From positions 100,341,940-100,405,939 of the forward strand of contig NC_052504.1 of assembly GCF_014356525.2 (NCBI RefSeq): a stretch of 64,000 nt of DNA, read 5' to 3'. A program made the translations under genes and the position numbers. Positions within the stretch are counted from its first letter, which is position 1. The number at the start of each line of letters is the position of its first letter. Source of the DNA: Nilaparvata lugens. Taxonomy: Eukaryota; Arthropoda; Insecta; Hemiptera; Delphacidae. Positions 52,050 to 62,553 of the stretch are shown one piece after another. The notes under the pieces are model-generated. The model was not told the DNA's origin. It did not search any database and saw nothing but the letters and a program-made list of their open reading frames with translations.

Positions 52050-53260
52050 TGGCGAAACGTCTCGTATTATAGAACAACACTTGTTAAGTCAAGATCTATT
52101 CATAGCCCGAGTATCAACCAAATCTGGGAGATTTGCATTTTTGAATGAAAAAGACTAAGAAGTTGTCAAAAACCACTGATTTAATGATAATTAGGAAGAC
52201 CGGTTTCGGTTATTACACTATTGTCAATCTCTGATAAACTAAAACTAAATACAAGAGCAGCAGAATTTATACTAGTGGGCGAGTACTGCTATTGGTCGAG
52301 GGCATGAACGCCTGCCATTGGCCTAGCTAGACAGTCTCCTCCCACTCAACGGTGTGACAAAATGGCGGCTTAAGCAACAGAATCGCCATGATAATAAAAT
52401 TTACTTTCAGTACAAAATAAGAACCAAGAAAACAAGTGTGAAAGATAATAAAACAAATATGTAAATGGAGAAACTATCGACTAATGTATGCTTACAATTA
52501 TCATGCAATTATTATTTATATATTATAAATTTTATTATCATGGCGATTCTGTTGCTTAAGCCGCCATTTTGTCACACCGTTGAGTGGGAGGAGACTGTCT
52601 AGCTAGGCCAATGGCAGGCGTTCATGCCCTCGACCAATAGCAGTACTGTATACTAGTATAAATTCTGCTGCTCTTGTATTTAGTTTTAGTTTATCAGAGA
52701 TTGACAATGGTGTAATAACCGAAACCGGTCTTTCTAATTATCAATAAATCAGTGGTTTTTGACAACTTCTTAGTCTTTTTCATTCAATATGAATAATTAC
52801 CACAATATCAACTTCTCAACTACAAAAAATGTGATTTGCATTTTTCATGGGATCCATGAATTGAATCATGGATTTCTGCAAAAATGGCCAAAAATTGAAA
52901 TCGCTCAAACTCTAAGAAATGACAGTACTTGATGAAAGGAACAATAAAATGTCATCACATTGGCGAAATTCACTACTATTCTTGAGTTATAAGCATTTGG
53001 AGATGAATGATTTCTGTGATCTGTGAATGGAGAAAAGATTCTATGTTTCAGTGGATAACTCACCCTGTATTGTAGCAAAACGTCGCATATTATAGCACAA
53101 CACTAGTTTGGTCAACCTCTATTCATAGCCCAAATGTTGAGCAAATTTAGGAGATTTACATTTTCCATGAAATCCATGAATAAATTATAATCATGAATTT
53201 TCGCAAAAATGGTCGAAAATCAATATCGCTCAAACCTTCAGGAATGATACTTTCTTTTTA
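52050..53260 (+). repeat. Tandem ~300-bp repeat interrupted by a B foldback
   Basis: GTATTGTGGCGAAACGTCTC...CAACACTTG...TTCATAGCCC...GAGATTTGCATTTT precedes the insert, and CATGGGATCCATGAATTGAA...GCAAAAATGGCCAAAA follows it. The continuous version begins at 53,071 (TGTATTGTAGCAAAACGTCG...GGAGATTTACATTTTCCATG). So the first unit was split by the element at 52,149-52,835. Confidence 0.65.
52149..52835. mobile_element. Family B foldback, complete
   Basis: Arms of ~260 bp (52,149-52,408 and about 52,529-52,790) surround a ~120-bp centre. Each arm, read outward from the centre, has ATGGCG(A/G)TTCTGTTGCTTAA, AAGCCGCCATTTTGT, two CCAAT boxes, TATAAATTC, ACCGAAACCGGTCTT, TCAATAAATC and TTAGTCTTTTTCATTCA. 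An extra ~45-bp tail (ATTACCACAATATCAACTTC) is on the right only. No coding frame. Promoter-like and polyadenylation-like words in each arm suggest a degenerate LTR-like or inverted-repeat retroelement, or a palindromic MITE. Confidence 0.75.
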
Positions 53261-53431
53261 CATGAAAAAGGGTCATCTAACCATCTATGGTTACCCAATA
53301 AAGTTGATAAGATTAGATTTCATCCTCACTTCACTATTAAAGATATCTTTGGGTCTATAATTATAATATTTTTTTCTTATTTATTGATATAAAAACCCCC
53401 TTTACAAGAGGAACAATATTCCAGTGTTTTA

Positions 53432-54991
53432 TCTATACTATAGTAAAAGAGAGAACTGGCTTATACACGTACGGGATAGGAAATATTCACGAATGACACA
53501 TCATCACGTCTGAAATACTGGACTGATTATCCTTCCGGCAGTCGCGCTGTTGTAAAAAGTACATCAGTGTCCGTTTTTTTGCTGCACAAAACTATTGAAT
53601 GGGGTGGTGACAGTGAATGAGTCACCTATGCATTCCAAAACTCTCCCCTATCACTCCACTTTGGTAGAGAGTTAGTGGGGAGGATATCTTAATTATTCTT
53701 TCCGAAGAATGGGAATTGATATGTCCAAAGCTCCGCCAATTTATGTAGATGCATAACAATATAATATCTATAGTTATTATATTACAAATTACTTTTTCAT
53801 ATCATATACAGTTCAATAATTATTTTCTTAGTCTATATTATGTAAATTCATCTATAATTGTGCTGTATTGTAAGCTATTGTATATAAGTGTATAAGCCAG
53901 TATATTGTAATCTACATAAATAAAGTACTCAATCAATCAATCAATCAATCAATAGTAGAAGAGAGAACTTGCTTATACGGCATAGGAAATATCCACGAAT
54001 GACACATCATTACGTCTGAAATACTGGACTGAATATCCTTCCGGCTGTCGCGCTTTTGTAAAAAGTACATCAGTGTCAGTTTTTTTGCTGCACAAAACTA
54101 TTGAATGGGGTGGTGTCAGTGAATGAGTCACCTATGCATTCCAAAACTTTCTGCCTATCACTCCACTGAGTTGCAGTATCAACCGAGCAATGGTTCAGTC
54201 TTTAGGTGCCGTTTAGTCGCCACAGTGCATAAGTCGCACTGTGCATAAAATAGGGAAATACTGTTGGGAAAATAGGGAAAATACTGCATAAAATAGGGAA
54301 ATACACTGTATACGTGGACTGTAAACGAACCAATAACACAGAATTGATGGCTTTGCTTGATGTACCTTATTGGGCTATGAAATGGTAATCATCTAAATGT
54401 TCATAGGCGGAAAATAATACGAGAAGATGGGAAAGGTAATTATACAATTAATTAATATGTTTTGACAGTAAACAGAGTACATAGCACTTGGAAGATTGGA
54501 TGTTGTACAACATACAACACGCGACTGCTCGTGTGATTAAATGGGGCGCGACTTCCGGAAGGTTAACTTGAAATTTCCCATATAGATTCTTGATTAATTC
54601 TTGATTCTTCGATTAACCGAGGATGTAAACGAACCAATAACAAAGAATTGATGGCTTTGCTTGATGTACCTAATTGGGCTATTAAATGGTAATCATCTAA
54701 ATGTTCATAGGCGGAAAATAATACTAGAATATGGGAAAGGTAATTATACAATTAATTAATATGTTTTGACAGTAAACGGAGTACATAGCACTTGGAAAAT
54801 TGGATGTTGTACAAAATACAACACGCGACTGCTCGTGTGATTGAATGGGGTGCGACTTCCGGAAGGTTAACTTGAAATTTCTCATATAAATTCTTGATTC
54901 TTCGATTAACTGAGGATGGTTTTCAATTTTTTAGAATTTCATTTAGTCAAGTTTTGAAATAGACCATTGCGAAGCACGGGTTACCTGCTAG
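53432..54991 (+). mobile_element. Helitron, complete non-autonomous copy (1,560 bp)
   Basis: Begins TCTATACTATAGTAAAAGAG between A and T. It ends TTGCGAAGCACGGGTTACCT then GCTAG, with T following, i.e. a 3' hairpin followed by CTAG. Internally the ~210-bp segment from GAGAGAACTGGCTTATACAC to CATTCCAAAACT is present twice (53,450-53,655 and 53,958-54,165) with a family E copy between. A ~300-bp segment (AACGAACCAATAACACAGAA...CTTCCGGAAGGTTAACTTGA) is also doubled (54,325-54,620 and 54,627-54,915). No Rep/helicase ORF. Defines family I. Confidence 0.85.
53661..53953 (+). mobile_element. Family E retroposon inside the Helitron
   Basis: TTTGGTAGAGAGTTAGTGGG to CATAAATAAAGTACTCAATC and (AATC)n. 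Sits exactly between two Helitron segment copies. Confidence 0.8.
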
Positions 54992-55069
54992 TCAATTATA
55001 TGTTATTTGTCAAGGGAATGTACTTTTCAATGATCAAATAATAGATTTTCATAATCAAAATAGAATATT

Positions 55070-55840
55070 TCAAATTCAAATTCATTTATTTGCCATAAAA
55101 TAATAGAGATTGATAAAATAAATATTTCAACTTACAAAATGGCACTACCGGCAAAGAAAACTTGTGCGCCGGCAGTGATTTCGAACAACTAGGTACGGTC
55201 ATAGAGAAACAATAGCGTAAGTAGATATCCCATGGTATAGGGCGTTTATGTCGCAACTTTTACTGTTATCTCAAGCTGATTACTGTTGATTATTGTCGAA
55301 TTTTACTGTTTTGTTGGGGTGAGAGTGTATGAACGGCACAATATGAGAGACTACCAGTGTCACACAGCTTCAAGGGAAAGAATTACAGGAACTATCGGCT
55401 TGAACAGTAAAAGTTGCGACATAAACGCCCTATATCATAAGATATCTACTTACGCTATTGTTTCTCTATGGTACGGTACAGCAAACATGTCAATAGAAAG
55501 AAAAAGAGCTTATTCAAACCACTAGAATAACTAAAATTATGGAAACCAGGTTACATCTCAAAACTTACAAACGATAAGACCAATTCTAGGAAACCATGAC
55601 AATTTTTTTTTAAATTTATAACACATGAATGAAACACTACATAATGGATATAGATAATTTTAAATAAACATTCATCCTAATCCAATCCAGTAAAAGATTC
55701 ATTATGGATTTTTTAATTCTATTAATAATGAATTCAGTTGGGACTTTATTCATAAACAAGTAACACTGATATTCAAACTGACGTCTACATACACTGGTAA
55801 AGTCAATATCAAATTGTAATGGATTGGAGGGAAGCAAATT
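55070..55840 (-). mobile_element. Probable LINE 3' end carrying an H MITE
   Basis: The minus strand ends GCAAATAAATGAATTTGAAT, resembling a LINE tail. A 66-codon frame at 55,637-55,837 includes LFMNKVPTEFIINRIKKSI, loosely like the LYNKLP... tail of LINE ORF2 proteins. The MITE at 55,200-55,470 lies in the presumed 3' UTR. The LINE assignment is tentative. Confidence 0.45.
55200..55470. mobile_element. Family H foldback MITE with 7-bp duplication
   Basis: CATAGAGAAACAATAGCGTA to its inverse, flanked by GTACGGT at 55,193-55,199 and 55,471-55,477. Very similar to 6,186-6,460. Confidence 0.88.
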
Positions 55841-55924
55841 ATAAATTATTCCTTAAGTTGTCACTATTCTTATTAATGAATAATATTTCTTGGTTAATAA
55901 TTGTACTCCAAACTACTAAAAGCG

Positions 55925-56130
55925 ATCCAACTTATACAGTTACTGGATAGAAAATTCAAGAATGACGCATCATCACGTCTCAACTACTCAACTGAATAAA
56001 CTTGAAATTTTGCACATAGATTCTTAATTAACCGAGGTTGGTTATAGGCATATTTTCAAGATTCCATTATGTCGAGCTTTATGATTGTCAAGTTACCATC
56101 AATTGGAACTTTTCGGAGCACGAGTTACTG
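55925..56130 (+). mobile_element. Family I (Helitron-related) copy
   Basis: AATGACGCATCATCACGTCT, TTAACCGAGGTTGGTTATAG and TTTCGGAGCACGAGTTAC. Confidence 0.65.
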
Positions 56131-56339
56131 GCCAGTTATCAATCAATTATTAATTTATATTTATCGTTTACAATCAACGTAAGGACAAAGAAACAGACAA
56201 CAGTCCAAAACTTCTTTTTATCTCAATTTCATAAAAGGAATTGTCCAAATGAAGGTTATATGCGACTTTCCAATTCTTCACTAATTTCCACATTGAAAAA
56301 ATCGGTCAAGTCATTTTTGAGAAAATCGTGATAGAAATT

Positions 56340-56912
56340 TAACAAAATTCATTTTTCTCGGGAATATTATGGAGCTCCTGCAATTCTCCCAGGAATGAGA
56401 CTCATGTCAGTTGATAGAGCTTATAAAAAGCTATATAGGTTATAAATTTGAAGAAAATCGTTAGAGCCGTTTTTTGAGAAAACCGTGAAAAATATGGTTT
56501 TTTAGCCATTATCCGCCATTTTAGATTGAATTCCATTGTATTTCTCATTGCCGGATCCTCATGGTATAAGGTCCTTAAGTTTAAAATTTCAAGTCAATCG
56601 GTTAATTAGGAATGGAGTTTTCGTGTTCACAGACACACACACATACACACACACACATATACACACACACACATACACACACACAGACCAACACCCAAAA
56701 ATCATGTTTTTGGTCTCAGGGGACCTTGAAACGTACAGAAAACATGAAATTAGGGTACCTTAGTTTTTTTTGGAAAGCAATACTTCCCTTACCTATGGTA
56801 ATAGGGCAAGGAAAGTAATGAAACGTATGGAAAACATGAAATTAGGGTACCTTGAATTTTTTTGGAATGCAATACTTCCCTTACCTATGGTAATAGGGCA
56901 AGGAAAGTAACA
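56340..56912 (+). mobile_element. Family D 3' part with tandemly doubled end
   Basis: GGAGCTCCTGCAATTCTCCC, GTTAGAGCCGTTTTTTGAG, (CA)n-rich 56,630-56,690 and CAATACTTCCCTTACCTATG. The last ~91 bp (ATGAAATTAGGGTACCTT to the AAGGAAAGTA hairpin) is repeated in tandem at about 56,730-56,818 and 56,821-56,910. Confidence 0.7.
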
Positions 56913-57734
56913 AAACACAAACACTTGAAACAATTAATTTTGAATTTAGAAAGATTAGGATCCGAATTGGTAACAAATTTCCTTCTACTTCGTACTCAAA
57001 ACTGTAAAATAAATATCGATTTGAAATATTTTGTTCCGGAAATTATCTATTTCTAATTGATGATGTGTTATGAATTCGGGAGAGAAATAGTACAAGGAGT
57101 ATCCTTAGTTTTTCTCTCCCAATCAGTGTTTCTTTGTAAAAAATATAAATGAATAAAATAAATAAATAAATGAAATAAATAAATATCATAATATCCCACC
57201 AAAAACAGTATCTGAGAACAACATCAATCCTTTCCTCCCAACCAATTCTGACAGTAGAAAGTAAATCAGATGAGTCACAATCTCACAAACCTAATCAACA
57301 CACAACATTTTTCGATAAATCACTTCCACACAAGTAACACGGCTGAGAGATGAACGAGACGACAACGATAGTGTCCCCCTCTAGCGGTTTCAGGGTTCAG
57401 GGGGTACAGGGGGGCATCCCATCAACTCCTCTGCCCCCATAAAGGGCACGCACGCTTGCATTGATTGGATTAAAGCGAGCGAAATCATGCAGGTCAGTGC
57501 GCTGAATATTCCATCATGAAACGTATCTATCGGCTTCACAGACCGCTACGCTTAGGGGGGCTCTTTACCTCCCTATTCGCCCCTTTCGACCCCTTATTTA
57601 CCCCCATTTACCCCCTCCATGAACCCCGTTTTCCACCCCCTGCACCACTGGAAACCATCTGCCAATGACAGCAGATACTCGAGTCGGAAAGAGTTACGGC
57701 GACAAAATTCACTGATCCTACATTGTGATATAGG
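56913..57734. other. Low-copy sequence with a C-rich stretch, no gene seen
   Basis: Apart from AAATAA(A)TGAAATAAATAA runs near 57,140-57,185, this looks unique. 57,370-57,660 is GC-rich and dominated by runs of C. No frame over 60 codons with any motif. Confidence 0.4.
57580..57640 (-). promoter_or_regulatory. Potential G-quadruplex (minus strand)
   Basis: Plus-strand C runs at 57,580-57,615 are CCCC, CCCC, CCCCC and CCCCC with spacers TTTCGA, TTATTTA and ATTTA. The minus strand therefore has four G4-5 runs with 5-7-nt loops, plus two more C runs to 57,640. This fits the usual G-quadruplex rule. Function unknown. Confidence 0.6.
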
Positions 57735-58960
57735 TTATTGAGTCGGTGGATATGATAGGACGGCGTGGTTGGTGATTCTCTTTTTTCACCGCTCTCTATA
57801 ATGGTGGATAGCTGTGATTTTATTTATTCATTTATTTGATTATTCATAATTACACCACTCATAGAAAAGTAGCACAGGCTCACTTACGCCCAAAACGGTT
57901 TCAATTCTAATTTATACAACAGTCCAAATGTATCTAGTTCATGTGTCACTTCAAAATTTTTCAGTTACACACTCAATTTACAATTTGAAACAAACACAAA
58001 CAAAAGAAGTCTTCAAATTTAAGAAATACCTCTGAATTGAATTATATCGATCACAAATTTCCACTGATTATCAAGGAATATCTGATATTTCATAAAAAGA
58101 CTAAGAAATTGTCAAAAACTACTAATTTATTTTATAGTTAGAAAGACTGATTTTGGTTGTTACACCATTGTCAATCTCTGATAAACTGATTTACCTGATA
58201 TGATATTGATATTCTTGCCTCTTGTTGATCATGATCTCAAATCTATGAAAAAACATTGTAGTAGGCCTACCCTTTTTTGAGAAGTTTTCAATATAAATTT
58301 ACAGATTAGAAACACAACTCAAAATCTGACTTTGAAATTCATTTTAAGAAGTGAAGATGATGTGAAAGCTTGAATGAAAAAGACCAATAAATTGTCATAA
58401 ACCACAGATTTATTGATACTTAGAAAGACCGGTTTCGGTTATTACACCATTGTCAATCTCTGATAAACTAAAACTAAATACAAGAGCAGCAGAATTCATA
58501 CTAGTAGGCGAGTCATGCCATTGGTCAAGGGCATGAACGCCTGCCATTGGCCCAGCTAGACAGTCTTCTCCCACTCAACGGAGTCACAAAATGGCGGCTC
58601 AAGCAACAGACTCGGCATGATAACAAAATTTACTCTCAGTACAAAATAAGAGCCAAGAAAACAAGTATGAAAGATAATTTTATTGTTCTTATTTTGTACC
58701 AAAAGTAAATTCTGTGGGAGGAGACTGTTTAGCTGGGCCAATGGCAGGCGTTCATGCCCTTGACCAATAGCAGTACTCGCCTACTAGTATAAATTCTTCT
58801 GCTCTTGTATTTAGTTTTAATTTATCAGAGATTGACAATGGTGTAATAACCGAAACCGGTCTTTCTAAGTATCAATAAATATGTGGTTTTTGACAATTTC
58901 TCAGCCTTTTTTATTCAATATGAACTTACCAAAATATCAACTTCTCAACTACACAAAAAA
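57735..58960 (-). mobile_element. Compound B block, inverted copy of the 23.2-24.0 kb block
   Basis: In order: AGTCGGTGGATATGATAGGA (matches 23,960 inverted), a B end (58,095-58,205), the spacer with CATCATCTTC inverted (58,205-58,375), and a B foldback (58,381-58,918) with CCAAT boxes and TATAAATTC in both arms. It is followed by the outer tail ATCAACTTCTCAACTACAC. Confidence 0.75.
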
Positions 58961-58965
58961 TCTGG

Positions 58966-59825
58966 TGTGGCGCACTCACACAACTTTCCTCGCCCTTATG
59001 AAAATTTATCACCTGACGCTAGTGTTCCCGCGCATCTCAAGTCTACTATTCAAAGATTTGAGCCAGCTGGTGACAGGGCAATAACGCTGGAGACACACGA
59101 GGTGAGCTATCTCTTCATAGTGAATCATTTAATAGAATCAACAGTTGCCAACAGTTTGCAATTGTCACAGTTTTCACATTTTCTCGAATTTCGAGCTTAT
59201 TTTTAATTTTAGGTGAGAATGTCACTGAACATTAATTGTAGAGATTCTCATGCTCAATCTATTCCACTCCAAATTTGTTGTTTGAATTGTATCTGAAGCC
59301 TGATAATTAAGAATCTAAAATCAAACTTTGCATAGATTGGGCGGAGCTCCTGAAAATTTACAGATATGGGACTTGTGGTAGTTGATAGAGCTTTTCGATG
59401 ACTATTTCAGGTATAACTTTAAGCAGAAACGTTGGAGCTTTTTTCGAGAAAATCGCGAAAAACCCCGTTTTTGAAACCATTTTTGCCATTCTAGCCGCCA
59501 TCTTGAATCGTATTTGATCGAAATTGTTCGCATCGGATCCTTATATTGTAAGGACCTTACGATCTAAATTTCAAGTCATTCCGTTAATTGGGAGATGAGA
59601 TATCGTGTACACAGACGCACATAATTATACTCATACACACACACACAAACACACACACAGAGACACACACACACACACACACATACATATAGACCAATAC
59701 CCAAAAAATACTTTTTTGGACTCAGGGGACCTTGAAACGTATAGGAATTTAGAAATTGGGGTACCTTAATTTTTTTCGGAAAGCAGTACTTCCCTTACCT
59801 ATGATAATAGGGCAAGGAAAGTAAA
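58966..59825 (+). mobile_element. Family D element, complete
   Basis: TCTGGTGTGGCGCACTCACA to the AAGGAAAGTA hairpin, with (CA)n at about 59,630-59,690. Two short overlapping frames at its start (67 and 107 codons) are not supported as genes. Confidence 0.8.
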
Positions 59826-59844
59826 AATGATGTGAAACATCGGT

Positions 59845-59980
59845 TAAGTTGATATCACATAAACAAGCCTGTATCAGCTACCATCTATACATCTATAGAA
59901 GGCATTGACAAGACAGAGGTTCGGCAACGTTGTTTCCCTATCTTTCTTCACTGTCATTATAACGTGGACCTCACTTTAGC
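59845..59980 (-). mobile_element. Family A partial copy
   Basis: CCTGTATCAGCTACCATCTA, CGGCAACGTTGTTTCC and the end cattataacgtggacctcacttta. Confidence 0.7.
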
Positions 59981-60224
59981 TGTATGGAGTGCGGAAAGTG
60001 CTGACGCATGCAATTTACATGAAACGCTGAGACAATGTGCTCTTACCAGCTAATTGGCAATTCATGTCAAGGAATCCTGCATTCCTATTGGCCCACAATT
60101 CCAATGCATGCTGATGTAATGATGACTAACATCTCCGTCTATCATCAAGACTGCTCACACACCGATTAGTCAAGACAAGACTAGTCACGTTTAGTCACAA
60201 TACTTCACATACTTGCTTATGAAG

Positions 60225-60545
60225 TAATTGACCGAGCGAAGTGAGGTCTAAGATTCAAGTCGACGGTTTGGCATTTCTCTTAATGTTTAAAAGGTTGAAT
60301 GTTCAAATGTTTATTATGTTTTCATGTAGCGCATTTACAGCAAAACGCGGTAATAGATTTTCATGACATTCGACAGGTATGTTCCTTTTTAAATTTCGCG
60401 TCGACGTACATACAAGGTTTTTGGGAATTCCGCATTTCAAGGATAATATAAAAGGAAGAAGGAGCCTCCTTCATACGCCAATATTACCATAAAAATCAGA
60501 CTATAGAATTATTCATCATAAATCAGCTGTCTAGTGGACTATAAT
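60225..60545 (+). mobile_element. Family Q element copy
   Basis: Hairpin at 60,230-60,248, then TTTAAATTTCGCGTCGACGT, ACAAGGTTTTTGGGAATTCC, AAGGATAATATAAAAGG, CTATAGAATTATTCATCATA and CAGCTGTC. Same order as 43,306 to 43,020 (minus). Confidence 0.7.
60230..60248 (+). promoter_or_regulatory. Family Q terminal hairpin (GAA loop)
   Basis: GACC/GGTC, GA/GA, GC/GT (one G.T wobble), GAA loop. See 43,288-43,306 for the compensating copy. Confidence 0.7.
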
Positions 60546-60690
60546 ACAACTCGTTCAAAAACATCGAACATCTTGAAAATGTATCTTTCCATCAACGTTG
60601 TAGACAGTTTTGACTATAATACTACCCGTTCCAAAACATAAAACATCTTGAAAATTGTATGTTTCCATCAACGTTGTAGACAGTTGCAGC
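60535..60690 (+). repeat. ~77-bp tandem pair
   Basis: GACTATAATAC(A/T)AC(T/C)CGTTC(A/C)AAA...CATCTTGAAAA...TTTCCATCAACGTTGTAGAC occurs twice in a row. Confidence 0.7.
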
Positions 60691-60789
60691 CAGACCTGAT
60701 AACAGCGCTCACACTCACATTCCGGGACGATGGGACAGAAGGCTCTATGTTTATTTAGGATTTTTTCTAGACGTTTTTAATTGATAAAT

Positions 60790-60949
60790 TATTCGTCATA
60801 TCAAGTACAGTTCAATTATTATTTTCTTAGTCTATATTATGTGAATTCATCTATAATTAAGCTGTATTGTAAGCTATTGTAGTGTAAGCTATACACTCAT
60901 AGTATAAGCCAGTATATATTGTAATCTACATGAATAGAGTACTCAATCT
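60790..60949 (+). mobile_element. Family E 3' fragment
   Basis: CAAGTACAGTTCAATTATTA, TTGTAAGCTATTGTA and ATATATTGTAATCTACATGA then AGTACTCAATC, followed by a CT tract (60,950-60,985). AATAGAG replaces AATAAAG. Confidence 0.7.
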
Positions 60950-60985
60950 CTCTCTATCACACTCTCTCTCTCTCTCTCTCTCCAA

Positions 60986-61374
60986 TTATAAACCAAATAT
61001 CACACTGACATTGTTGTGTTCTGCTATTTATCGAATTCTCCATTACTCCAATAATATCGAATTATCTTCTAATAATATCCAATTATGATTTCAATTTTCG
61101 AGCTTCATTATAATTAAAAAAAAGACTGTCCGACTAATTAGTTTGGGTTGAAACGCGAGTGAAACAATTCCAATCACTTCCAAGAGCGGCTTGTTGTTGG
61201 CATCGTATTATCGCTGATAATCGAATATTGTAATCTGACTATAATGAGATCTCTTCACATTGTCAGTATTTCTAATAATTTGAATCAACAATCCAATGTC
61301 CAATCTTTTCAACACTGTACTGGGGTTTTAATGTGCCTGCAAATGACCAATATTTATTATCACAGGGAAATGAT
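60986..61374. other. AT-rich, nothing recognised
   Basis: No gene or shared repeat. Confidence 0.3.
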
Positions 61375-61570
61375 AGCAGAAAAAGATATCTCATGGTATA
61401 GTGCGTTTTTTTTTTAAGTTCAATGTTAACTCAAGCCGATAGTCGTAATAGTTATTTTTGGTGAAGCTTTGTGCCACTGGTAGTCTCTTATACTGTGCCG
61501 TTCTAAAGCTGCGTTCACACTAAAGCTATTAACAAAATGTGAATAAATAATAGTTATTTGTATATCTAGA

Positions 61571-61672
61571 GTGAAAAGTACCACTTTTTCTCCCTGAGGG
61601 AAAAGTTTGAAGCCCGAGGCGAAGCCGAGGGCAACAATTTTCCTGAGGGAGAAAAAGTATTTTTCACTCGTG
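61571..61672. repeat. Nested hairpin with G.A-mismatch core
   Basis: Arms AGTGAAAAGTAC.ACTTTTTCTC / GAGAAAAAGTA.TTTTTCACT and CCCTGAGGGAAAA / TTTTCCTGAGGG surround a core at 61,612-61,632. The core folds GCCC/GGGC, GA/GA, GGC/GCC, GAA loop. Family C has the same layout with a different sequence. The 101-codon minus frame over it is not supported as a gene. Confidence 0.7.
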
Positions 61673-62553
61673 ATGTACACAACATTTTTCCTCCATCTAC
61701 ATTTTTTTATAAAAACTGCAAATAAAAGCATTCTTATAACTTACGTATTGGTGACAATGTTTCCTAACAACATAACCTAATAATCTAAAACCTAAAAACC
61801 GGTCGTCTGATTGGCACTGCCGATTGCGCTATCTATCGGCCAAAGTTGTAACAATTATATCAGCTGGGCAGGCTACCAAAAATGGCTGACTCCAGATCAC
61901 GCGGTTCAGATTTGAATTGCAGAATGCAGATCAAAAATATTTGTTGGCTGGTATTTTGAATAGAATAAAATATTTTATAAATTGTATAAATTTTTATCGT
62001 CTACTAATACTAGGAATATAATATCATACAAACATATATTTCATGAGTTAATGAAATTTCTGGTTGTGGTATTGAATTCAGTTGACTCAATGACAGACAC
62101 CTCTTTATGCTTTCTCATCTGAGCTTAGACCTTCTGAACTATTATAATGTAAGTTTTCAAAATAGAGATGCTTCCCATGTTATTTAAATGGAGTCACTTT
62201 TACTCCATAGGGAGTTTTTCTGTTTTTTACTACCGAGAGCGAAAAAGTGACACTTTAGTATTATGTTTCAGAGAGTAAAGTAAGTACTTTAGCCAGTAAG
62301 TGGAGGAAAATAAATTTTTATTGTCATTAAGCAACATTGGCAATAGACAAAGTCAAAACTATACTAACATTATGCAAGTCAGAAGGTTATAAGTTAATGT
62401 AAATGAAAGTATATACGATATACATAATAAACACATAAACATAACTACATTCAAAGTAAGAAATCAAATATTCATCACTATACAAACAACAGTACAAACA
62501 AGGCCCTGTCAAATTGTTAAAACAAGAAAGAAAAGCTTTAAGCAATCAAGGAA

